Below, piece after piece: positions 1 through 3,990 of a stretch of 5,677 nt of DNA. Every line of letters starts with the position of its first letter. Position 1 is the first letter of the stretch. The position numbers were made by a program, and so were the translations under genes. Under the pieces are notes generated by a model, which was given only the letters and a program-made list of their open reading frames with translations, ran no database searches and had not been told where the DNA came from. Source of the DNA: Micromonosporaceae bacterium (lineage in GTDB: Bacteria; Actinomycetota; Actinomycetes; Mycobacteriales; Micromonosporaceae); the NCBI GenBank assembly GCA_017354595.1, contig JAFMQQ010000236.1, positions 1 to 5,677 of the forward strand. The letters run 5' to 3'.

Positions 1-30
1 ATCGCGCTGGACCTGCGCCCGGCCGGCTGA
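1..30 (+). CDS. nadC: C-terminal tail of an upstream gene, probably nadC (nicotinate-nucleotide pyrophosphorylase, carboxylating)
   Basis: Frame 1 reads IALDLRPAG and then TGA at 28-30; all nine codons end in G or C, as expected for a real coding tail in this genome. The residues resemble the end of actinobacterial NadC proteins, which commonly finish with an '...ALDIGLDL' type beta-strand of the barrel. NadC makes nicotinate mononucleotide from quinolinate in NAD synthesis, and nadC commonly lies next to coaX/pan genes in actinobacteria, which supports the call. Only nine residues are visible, so the name is an inference; that a plus-strand gene ends here is more secure. The stop lies 4 bp from the stop codon of coaX on the other strand, so the two genes converge with no room for a separate terminator. 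Confidence 0.5.
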   Translation: MALDLRPAG

Positions 31-34
31 CCGG

Positions 35-793
35 TCACGCGTTGCGGGCGTAGACCAGGCGCAGGCCGATCAGGGTCAGGTTCGGCTCGTGGTGGGTCAC
101 CGTCGCACATTCATCGAGTACGACCGGTGCCAGCCCGCCCGTGGCGACAACCGCGGTGACCGGGCCCAACTCCGAGATGATGCGCCGCACCACGCCGTCG
201 ACCTGGCCCGCGAAGCCATACACCACACCGGATTGCAGACACTCCACAGTGTTCTTGCCGATCACCCGCGGCGGTCGCACCAGCTCCACCTTGCGCAGCT
301 GCGCCGCCCGGGCGGCCAACGCGTCCACCGAGATCTCGATACCCGGCGCCAGTACGCCACCGAGAAACTCACCGCGGGACGATACGACATCGAAGTTGGT
401 CGAGGTACCGAAGTCGACCACAATGGACGGTCCACCGTAGAGGGTGTGCGCCGCCAGTGTGTTCGCCACCCGGTCGGCGCCCACCTCCTTCGGGTTGTCG
501 ATGGAGAGTGGTACCCCGGTGCGGGTACCCGGCTCCAGAATCACCGCGGGAATGTCGCCGTAGTACCGGGTCAGCATGGTGCGCAGCGAGCGCAGCGCCA
601 TCGGTACCGTGGAGCAGGCGGCGATCCCGGTCAGCGCCGCGTTGTCCGCGGCGAGCAGGCCGCGGTAGAGCAGGCCGAGCTCGTCGGCGGTGGCCCGGGC
701 GTCGGTCTTGATCCGCCAGGAGTGGACCAGCTTCTCGCCCTCGAAGGTGGCCAGCACCGTGTTGGTGTTCCCGATGTCGATGCAGAGCAGCAC
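35..793 (-). CDS. coaX: Type III pantothenate kinase CoaX
   Basis: CoaX phosphorylates pantothenate with ATP, the first step of coenzyme A synthesis, in the cytosol; type III enzymes belong to the ASKHA fold, need a monovalent cation and resist CoA feedback (family knowledge). The 252-aa product has the usual family length (about 255). Visible motifs: N-terminal phosphate loop CIDIGNTNT (residues 4-12), CSTVP (60-64), the GADR motif (105-108) with the likely catalytic Asp107, and DFGTSTNFD (127-135), which varies from the commoner DFGTATTFD. GTG at 793 is chosen because it places LLCIDIGNT directly at the N-terminus; the frame stays open to 883 but that adds 30 Pro/Ser/Thr-rich residues inside the methyltransferase gene. 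No Shine-Dalgarno is visible; a TAGCCT box 7 nt before the GTG suggests leaderless initiation, and the 10-bp gap to the upstream stop also allows translational coupling. Confidence 0.95.
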   Translation of the reverse strand: MLLCIDIGNTNTVLATFEGEKLVHSWRIKTDARATADELGLLYRGLLAADNAALTGIAACSTVPMALRSLRTMLTRYYGDIPAVILEPGTRTGVPLSIDNPKEVGADRVANTLAAHTLYGGPSIVVDFGTSTNFDVVSSRGEFLGGVLAPGIEISVDALAARAAQLRKVELVRPPRVIGKNTVECLQSGVVYGFAGQVDGVVRRIISELGPVTAVVATGGLAPVVLDECATVTHHEPNLTLIGLRLVYARNA

Positions 794-800
794 GGTATTC

Positions 801-806
801 AGGCTA
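801..806 (-). promoter_or_regulatory. Candidate leaderless -10 box of coaX (TAGCCT)
   Basis: On the minus strand TAGCCT is followed by 7 nt and then the GTG start of coaX. This puts a predicted transcription start at about 794, one base before the GTG. The box has the TANNNT form of actinobacterial -10 elements and has exactly the same spacing as the TAGCCT box in front of the methyltransferase. Its first three bases are the TAG stop codon of the methyltransferase. No convincing -35 is visible, so an internal promoter is plausible but unproven. Confidence 0.4.
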
Positions 807-1544
807 GTGCCGGCGGTAGGCGCGGTAGACGATGGTCTGGTAGGGCAGCTCGAAGGTCTCTGGCAGCTGCGCGGTGAGCTCATGGATACCGGCGTCCACC
901 TCCGCCCGTCGCTGCGGCGTCGCGGTGATGTAGTACGACCGGGTTGCGACCAGCGCCCGAAGTCCGTCCGCGCGAAGCGGTACGCAGTGCCGGAAGACTG
1001 CCCGCTGCACCGGTCCGAAGAGCGGGCCGAAGTCCGGCTCGGTCAGGTCCCCTTCGTGCCGCCGGTGCGCTTGGTCGGCCGACTGCCGGTCATCGAGGAT
1101 CTCGGAGAGCCGCGCCACCCACGGCACCGACTCGTCGCGGATGTTCCAGATCGGCGCGAAGACACCGCCCGGGCGTACCACCCGGCCGATCTCCCGGTGC
1201 GCCTTCTCCTTTTCGAACCAGTGGTACGCCTGCCCCGCCACGACCGCGTCCACCGACCCGTCCGGGAGCGGGATCGCCTCTGCCGAGCCGGCCAGCGGCT
1301 CGACCCCGGGCGAGCGCTGCGCCAACCGGCGACGCATCTCGGGGTCCGGCTCGACCGGCAGTACGGTGTGCCCGAGCGCGAGCAGTACCCGGGTCAGGAT
1401 GCCGGTACCCGCGCCCAGATCGACCACCCGCGCCGGTGCGTCGCCCACCGCCCACGCCACCGCATCCTCCGGGTAGCTGGGTCGCCGGGCGTCGTACTCC
1501 TGCGCCGCTGCCCCGAACGACAACCGCTGCTTCTCGTCCGTCAT
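804..1544 (-). CDS. Class I SAM-dependent methyltransferase (Methyltransf_11-like), substrate unknown
   Basis: The 246-aa product is a soluble Rossmann-fold methyltransferase. Motif I, VVDLGAGTG, spans residues 40-48 and binds the methionine part of S-adenosylmethionine; the acidic residue E65 in VLPVEPDPEM (61-70) ends strand beta 2 and should bind the ribose. AEAIPLPDGSVDAVV (88-102) and GQAYHWF (104-110) are typical of the Methyltransf_11/UbiE-like group. The N-terminal SFGAAAQEYDARRPSYP segment is also common in this group. Nothing identifies the methyl acceptor: small molecule, quinone or macromolecule are all possible. It is the first gene of a two-gene minus-strand unit with coaX, whose start lies 10 bp past its stop, and is divergent from lysS. 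ATG at 1544 is favoured by its position 7 nt after a TAGCCT box; no Shine-Dalgarno is seen. Confidence 0.9.
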   Translation of the reverse strand: MTDEKQRLSFGAAAQEYDARRPSYPEDAVAWAVGDAPARVVDLGAGTGILTRVLLALGHTVLPVEPDPEMRRRLAQRSPGVEPLAGSAEAIPLPDGSVDAVVAGQAYHWFEKEKAHREIGRVVRPGGVFAPIWNIRDESVPWVARLSEILDDRQSADQAHRRHEGDLTEPDFGPLFGPVQRAVFRHCVPLRADGLRALVATRSYYITATPQRRAEVDAGIHELTAQLPETFELPYQTIVYRAYRRH

Positions 1545-1551
1545 GTGTCGC

Positions 1552-1557
1552 AGGCTA
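1552..1557 (-). promoter_or_regulatory. Candidate leaderless -10 box of the methyltransferase (TAGCCT)
   Basis: The minus strand reads TAGCCT, then GCGACAC, then the ATG at 1544. With a standard -12 to -7 placement, transcription would start at about 1545, one base before the ATG, so the mRNA would be essentially leaderless. The lack of any purine-rich Shine-Dalgarno before this ATG agrees. No TTGACA-like -35 is visible at the expected distance. Confidence 0.5.
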
Positions 1558-1570
1558 ATCCGCTACGGGC

Positions 1571-1585
1571 GGCCGGCTGCCGGCC
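1571..1585. repeat. Perfect inverted repeat between divergent promoters (possible operator)
   Basis: GGCCGG (1571-1576) and CCGGCC (1580-1585) form a perfect 6-bp dyad around CTG. It lies between the two candidate -10 boxes (1552-1557 minus, 1588-1593 plus) in the 55-bp region separating the methyltransferase and lysS, so a bound protein could affect both genes. In such GC-rich DNA a 6-bp GC dyad can arise by chance; the call rests mainly on position. Confidence 0.25.
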
Positions 1586-1587
1586 AG

Positions 1588-1593
1588 TACCCT
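1588..1593 (+). promoter_or_regulatory. Candidate leaderless -10 box of lysS (TACCCT)
   Basis: TACCCT ends 6 nt before the GTG at 1600. If it occupies -12 to -7, the transcription start is the G of the GTG itself, the classic actinobacterial leaderless arrangement. There is no Shine-Dalgarno upstream of this GTG, which fits. The sequence at the -35 position (about 1565-1570, ACGGGC) is not consensus-like. Confidence 0.55.
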
Positions 1594-1599
1594 GACGCT

Positions 1600-3120
1600 G
1601 TGAGCCAGCCGACGCCGCAACCCGGACCGGAGGAAGACCTTCCCGAACAGATGAAGGTACGCCGGGACAAGCGCGCCCGGATGCTGGCCGAGGGCCTGCC
1701 GCCCTACCCGACCGGGTTCGTCCGCACCTCGAACCTGGCGCAGATCCGCCAGCAGTACGCCGGCCTGCCCACCGATACCGCCACCGGCGACCTGGTGAGC
1801 GTGGCCGGCCGGGTCATCTTCGTACGCAACAGCGGCAAGCTCTGCTTCGCCACCCTGCGCGAGGGCGACGGTACGCAGCTGCAGGCGATGCTCTCGCTCG
1901 ACCGGGTCGGCGCCAAGGCGCTGGAGGACTGGAAGCGCCTGGTCGATCTCGGCGACCAGGTCGGCATCACCGGCGAGGTGATCACCAGCAGGCGGGGCGA
2001 ACTCTCGGTGCTCGCCGATGCCTGGGTGATGACCGCGAAGGCACTGCGCCCGTTGCCGGTCGCGCACCGGCCGATGAGCGAGGAGGGCCGGGTACGCCAG
2101 CGGTACGTGGACCTGATCGTACGGCCGGAGGCGCGGCGTACCGTGCTCGAGCGCGCCACGGTGGTCCGCAGCCTGCGCGACTCGCTGCATGAGCGCGGCT
2201 ACACCGAGGTGGAGACGCCGATGCTGCAGCTGCTGCACGGCGGTGCGACGGCAAGACCGTTCGTGACCCATAGCAACGCGCTGGACATCGACCTCTACCT
2301 GCGAATCGCACCGGAGCTGTACCTCAAGCGTTCTCTGGTCGGCGGGATCGAGCGGGTCTTCGAGATCAACAGGAACTTTCGGAATGAGGGAGTTGATTCC
2401 ACCCACTCGCCGGAGTTCGCCATGCTCGAGGCCTACCAGGCTTATGGCGACTATGACACGATCGGCATCCTCACTCGGGAGCTGATCCAGGAGGCCGCGC
2501 ACCGGCTCACCGGGTCCCATGTGGTGACCCTGCACGACGGCACCGAGTTCGATCTCGGCGGGAAATGGCGCGAGATGACTCTGTACAGTGCCGTTTCGGA
2601 TGCGCTTGGTGAAGAAGTCACGGTCGATACTCCGTTGGCGAGCCTGCTCGATCACGCCACCAAGCACGATCCGGAACTGGCGGCCGAGGCGGCGGCCCGG
2701 CAGTGGGGGCCGGGCAAGGTCGCCGAGGAACTGTTCGAGGCGTTGGTCGTACCGGCTATCGTCGCCCCCACGTTTGTGCGCGACTATCCGGCCGAGACGA
2801 GTCCGCTCACCCGTGGCCACCGGATCACTCCAGGGCTGGCCGAGAAGTGGGATCTCTACGTACGCGGTTTCGAGCTGGCCACCGGGTACACCGAGCTGAA
2901 CGATCCGGTGGTGCAGCGCGACCGGCTGGTGGAGCAGGCCCGGCGGGCCGACCGGGGTGACGCGGAAGCGATGCGCCTGGATGAGGATTTCCTCCGCGCC
3001 ATGGAGTACGGAATGCCACCCGCCGGCGGGATGGGCATGGGTATCGACCGGCTTCTGATGGCGCTGACCGGGCTCGGGATTCGGGAGACCATACTGTTCC
3101 CACTGGTCCGTCCGGAGTAA
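1600..3120 (+). CDS. lysS: Lysine--tRNA ligase, class II (LysRS), actinobacterial type
   Basis: The enzyme charges tRNA-Lys with lysine using ATP, in the cytosol. The 506-aa product has the normal LysRS layout: an N-terminal OB-fold anticodon-binding domain (about 66-150, with VSVAGRVIFVRNSGKLCFATL), motif 1 ending in EVETPMLQ (203-210), the lysine/ATP site HGGATARPFVTHSNALDIDLYLR (in part), motif 2 RVFEINRNFRNEG with HSPEF (252-273), FELATGYTELNDP (424-436) and motif 3 GMGMGIDRLLMAL (477-489). It ends ETILFPLVRPE, as class II LysRS proteins do. The form SPLTRGHR...FELATGYTELNDP is like M. tuberculosis LysS rather than E. coli LysS. GTG at 1600 is chosen for the -10 spacing; the frame is open to 1543, but that start overlaps the divergent methyltransferase start. 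Third-position A/T rises from about 6% to about 20% of codons after about 2220. lsr2 follows 98 bp downstream on the same strand. Confidence 0.96.
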   Translation: MSQPTPQPGPEEDLPEQMKVRRDKRARMLAEGLPPYPTGFVRTSNLAQIRQQYAGLPTDTATGDLVSVAGRVIFVRNSGKLCFATLREGDGTQLQAMLSLDRVGAKALEDWKRLVDLGDQVGITGEVITSRRGELSVLADAWVMTAKALRPLPVAHRPMSEEGRVRQRYVDLIVRPEARRTVLERATVVRSLRDSLHERGYTEVETPMLQLLHGGATARPFVTHSNALDIDLYLRIAPELYLKRSLVGGIERVFEINRNFRNEGVDSTHSPEFAMLEAYQAYGDYDTIGILTRELIQEAAHRLTGSHVVTLHDGTEFDLGGKWREMTLYSAVSDALGEEVTVDTPLASLLDHATKHDPELAAEAAARQWGPGKVAEELFEALVVPAIVAPTFVRDYPAETSPLTRGHRITPGLAEKWDLYVRGFELATGYTELNDPVVQRDRLVEQARRADRGDAEAMRLDEDFLRAMEYGMPPAGGMGMGIDRLLMALTGLGIRETILFPLVRPE

Positions 3121-3132
3121 AGCCGGCGAATA

Positions 3133-3152
3133 TCCGCCGTACTAATGGCGGA
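3133..3152 (+). terminator. Stem-loop after lysS, possible weak terminator or lsr2 leader structure
   Basis: TCCGCCGT (3133-3140) can pair with ATGGCGGA (3145-3152): seven Watson-Crick pairs and one G-U pair, closing a 4-nt loop ACTA. It begins 12 bp after the lysS stop. There is no U-tract, but actinobacterial terminators often lack one. It could also be an operator upstream of the candidate lsr2 promoter. Which role applies cannot be told from the sequence. Confidence 0.4.
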
Positions 3153-3168
3153 GTGGCGGGGCTGCCGC

Positions 3169-3174
3169 TACTGT
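3169..3174 (+). promoter_or_regulatory. Candidate -10 box of lsr2 (TACTGT)
   Basis: TACTGT fits TANNNT and predicts a start near 3181, giving a leader of about 38 nt that includes the Shine-Dalgarno at 3203-3209. The lysS-lsr2 gap (3121-3218) is locally more A/T-rich than the genes around it, as promoters often are. No good -35 is visible 17 bp upstream (TGGCGG), so lsr2 could instead be read through from lysS. Confidence 0.3.
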
Positions 3175-3202
3175 TTCCTCAAAGGTGCGCGTAGCGCAAT
3201 GT

Positions 3203-3209
3203 GAAGGGA
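3203..3209 (+). promoter_or_regulatory. Ribosome binding site of lsr2 (GAAGGGA)
   Basis: GAAGGGA lies 9 nt upstream of the GTG at 3219 and is the best Shine-Dalgarno match in this leader. It decides the lsr2 start, because the earlier in-frame GTG at 3201 overlaps it and would add six residues (MKGTRT) outside the normal Lsr2 N-terminus. Confidence 0.75.
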
Positions 3210-3218
3210 ACCCGCACG

Positions 3219-3572
3219 GTGGCGAGACGAGAAATTGTCGTCCTTGAGGACGACCTGGATGGCGGCAAAGCGGATGAGACGGTGAAGTTCGCGCTCGACG
3301 GCATCCAGTACGAGATCGATCTGTCCGAGAAGAACGCGCAGAAGCTGCGCGGGGTTTTCGCGGACTACGTTGGACATGGCCGCAAGGTCGGCCGTGGCGG
3401 TGTTGTCGTCGGCGGCCGGGCCGCGTCGCGGACCCGTGGTGGAGCGACCGCCGATCGCGAGCAGAACAGGGCCATACGGGCCTGGGCGAAGCGCAAGGGA
3501 AAGTCGATATCCGATCGCGGTCGCATTCCACAGGACATCGTCGACGAGTACAACGCCGACGCCGGCCGGTGA
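3219..3572 (+). CDS. lsr2: Lsr2 nucleoid-associated DNA-bridging protein (H-NS-like xenogeneic silencer)
   Basis: Lsr2 is the actinobacterial functional counterpart of H-NS: it binds and bridges A/T-rich DNA, silences acquired genes and shapes the nucleoid (family knowledge). The 117-aa product is close to the usual 105-115. The N-terminal dimerisation domain is visible as VVLEDDLDGGKADETVKFAL and DGIQYEIDLSEKNAQKLRG (together about residues 7-45), followed by a basic, Gly/Arg-rich linker (54-76) with an unusual hydrophobic GGVVVGG stretch. The C-terminal DNA-binding domain has DREQNRAIRAWAKRKGKSIS (79-98) and the RGR AT-hook-like motif at 100-102 before IPQDIVDEY. Start GTG 3219 is supported by GAAGGGA 9 nt upstream. 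About 27 of 117 codons end in A or T, much more than in clpC. A strong stem-loop begins one base after the stop, so lsr2 is transcriptionally separated from clpC. Confidence 0.96.
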   Translation: MARREIVVLEDDLDGGKADETVKFALDGIQYEIDLSEKNAQKLRGVFADYVGHGRKVGRGGVVVGGRAASRTRGGATADREQNRAIRAWAKRKGKSISDRGRIPQDIVDEYNADAGR

Positions 3573-3573
3573 T

Positions 3574-3600
3574 GCCGGGGGCGATCGGCGCGCCCCCGGC
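3574..3600 (+). terminator. Strong stem-loop terminator of lsr2
   Basis: GCCGGGGGCG (3574-3583) and CGCCCCCGGC (3591-3600) form a perfect, almost all-GC 10-bp stem with a 7-nt loop. It starts one base after the lsr2 TGA. No U-tract follows, as is common for actinobacterial intrinsic terminators. Position and stability make termination the best reading; the symmetric stem could also stop transcription from the right. Confidence 0.8.
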
Positions 3601-3613
3601 CTCCGTGCCATCT

Positions 3614-3678
3614 CGTTGATCAAGGGCGGACACGCGACATTCCGGACACGGTTCTCGTGTGGCCGCCCGTGATCAACG
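3614..3678. repeat. Long imperfect inverted repeat (possible dispersed palindromic element)
   Basis: The outer arms CGTTGATCA (3614-3622) and TGATCAACG (3670-3678) pair perfectly. After one A/G mismatch, GGGCGG (3624-3629) pairs with CCGCCC (3663-3668). The centre can close in two ways: ACACG 3630-3634 with CGTGT 3656-3660, or ACACG 3646-3650 with the same CGTGT to form a small inner hairpin. The choice exists because GGACACG occurs twice (3628-3634, 3644-3650). It lies 13 bp past the lsr2 terminator. GTTGATCA-ended palindromes are, as far as I recall, frequent between genes in Micromonosporaceae genomes, so a dispersed repeat is the favoured explanation; a second bidirectional terminator is the alternative. 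Confidence 0.65.
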
Positions 3679-3701
3679 CGGTGGACCCGCGGGTGTGGCG
3701 G

Positions 3702-3719
3702 ATTTCGCTCAGCGCGTAG
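3702..3719 (+). promoter_or_regulatory. ClgR-like operator upstream of clpC
   Basis: ATTTCGCTCAGCGCGTAG was compared with the corynebacterial ClgR consensus WNNWCGCYNANRGCGWWS, quoted from memory. All constrained positions fit except the R, where C is found. ClgR activates clpC and clpP genes in Corynebacterium and Streptomyces (established). The site ends 12 bp before the GGAAC -35 element, a suitable place for an activator. A CGC-N5-GCG core is not rare in GC-rich DNA, so this is a candidate only. Confidence 0.4.
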
Positions 3720-3731
3720 CCGGGCTCCACC

Positions 3732-3757
3732 GGAACATGGGCACCGGCTCGTACGTT
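3732..3757 (+). promoter_or_regulatory. SigR/SigH-type ECF sigma promoter for clpC
   Basis: GGAAC (3732-3736), 18 nt and GTT (3755-3757, followed by G) match the GGAA(C/T)-N18-GTT promoters of thiol-oxidative and heat stress sigma factors SigR (Streptomyces) and SigH/SigE (Mycobacterium). clpC is a known member of the SigR regulon in Streptomyces, which supports the assignment. Transcription would begin near 3764 and give a leader of about 227 nt. TACGTT at 3752-3757 overlaps the -10 and could also be read by a housekeeping sigma factor. Confidence 0.55.
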
Positions 3758-3841
3758 GGCTTCAAGCGTTGGCGATCGCGGCATCCAACCGGATTTGTCC
3801 CTTAGGCGTACCCGGATCGAGGGTCGTGCCCGATGGCTAAC

Positions 3842-3859
3842 GGGCCGACGCGTCGGCCC
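3842..3859. repeat. Perfect 18-bp palindrome in the clpC leader/promoter region
   Basis: GGGCCGACGCGTCGGCCC equals its own reverse complement. In RNA from the upstream promoter it would fold as a 7-bp stem with a CGCG loop. In DNA it covers the -35 position of the TAGAGT -10 box at 3867-3872, where a dimeric repressor could bind. An alternative pairing, GCCCG 3828-3832 with CGGGC 3841-3845, would exclude the palindrome hairpin. Confidence 0.6.
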
Positions 3860-3866
3860 TCGGCGA

Positions 3867-3872
3867 TAGAGT
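3867..3872 (+). promoter_or_regulatory. Candidate housekeeping -10 box of clpC (TAGAGT)
   Basis: GATAGAGT is a typical actinobacterial -10 context. With 16-bp spacing the -35 would be CCGACG (3845-3850), which shares GAC with TTGACA and lies inside the 18-bp palindrome. Predicted start near 3879, leader about 112 nt. This would give clpC a second, basal promoter. Confidence 0.4.
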
Positions 3873-3975
3873 GATGACACGGATACCCACTCCGGGAAGC
3901 CGGATGGTGCGGGCGACGGAGCAGTCGCCGGCCGCGCCCCTGGTCACACCGGACCGGGCAGTGCCGCAGGCACGT

Positions 3976-3981
3976 GAGGAG
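3976..3981 (+). promoter_or_regulatory. Ribosome binding site of clpC (GAGGAG)
   Basis: GAGGAG lies 9 nt upstream of the ATG at 3991. It settles the start at MFERFTD and argues against the in-frame ATGs further upstream at 3874 and 3904. Confidence 0.85.
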
Positions 3982-3990
3982 CACAGCGGA

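Larger units (their letters stand above)
3573..3990. other. 418-bp gene-free region between lsr2 and clpC, regulatory
   Basis: No plus- or minus-strand reading frame here looks like a protein I recognise. In order the region holds the lsr2 terminator, a long imperfect inverted repeat (3614-3678), a ClgR-like box (3702-3719), a GGAAC-N18-GTT promoter match (3732-3757), an 18-bp palindrome (3842-3859), a TAGAGT -10 box (3867-3872) and the clpC ribosome binding site (3976-3981). I see no tRNA, no CIRCE element and no clear HAIR (HspR) site. Confidence 0.7.

Noticed and set aside
794..883. 30-residue N-terminal extension of coaX (start at 883)
   Set aside because: It is Ser/Pro/Thr-rich, overlaps the methyltransferase C-terminus, and CoaX proteins begin right at the LLCIDIGNT strand.
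690..1595. 301-codon plus-strand open frame across coaX and the methyltransferase
   Set aside because: Arg/Pro-rich translation without domains; the minus strand has two complete enzymes with motifs.
1543..1599. LysS starting at ATG 1543 instead of GTG 1600
   Set aside because: It would overlap the divergent methyltransferase start and both -10 boxes; the added residues do not resemble a LysRS N-terminus.
1555..2820. 421-codon open frame on the minus strand opposite lysS
   Set aside because: It mirrors the lysS reading frame, the expected shadow in very GC-rich coding DNA; its product is a low-complexity Arg/Leu/His/Gln-rich sequence with no recognisable motif.
3142..3633. Minus-strand open frames opposite lsr2
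   Set aside because: They are antisense to a clear Lsr2 gene, cross its terminator stem, and show no motif or ribosome site.
3628..3650. Two GGACACG copies as a possible CRISPR or iteron
   Set aside because: Only two 7-bp copies 16 bp apart inside an inverted repeat; no regular array.
3620..3880. 86-codon minus-strand frame in the lsr2-clpC gap
   Set aside because: It crosses the inverted repeat and the 18-bp palindrome and encodes an Arg/Ser/Pro-rich sequence without homology I recognise; better explained as regulatory DNA.
3679..3990. HspR (HAIR) or CIRCE heat-shock operators upstream of clpC
   Set aside because: No CTTGAGT-N7-ACTCAAG or TTAGCACTC-N9-GAGTGCTAA dyad is found; TTCAAGCG near 3761 is too weak a match.
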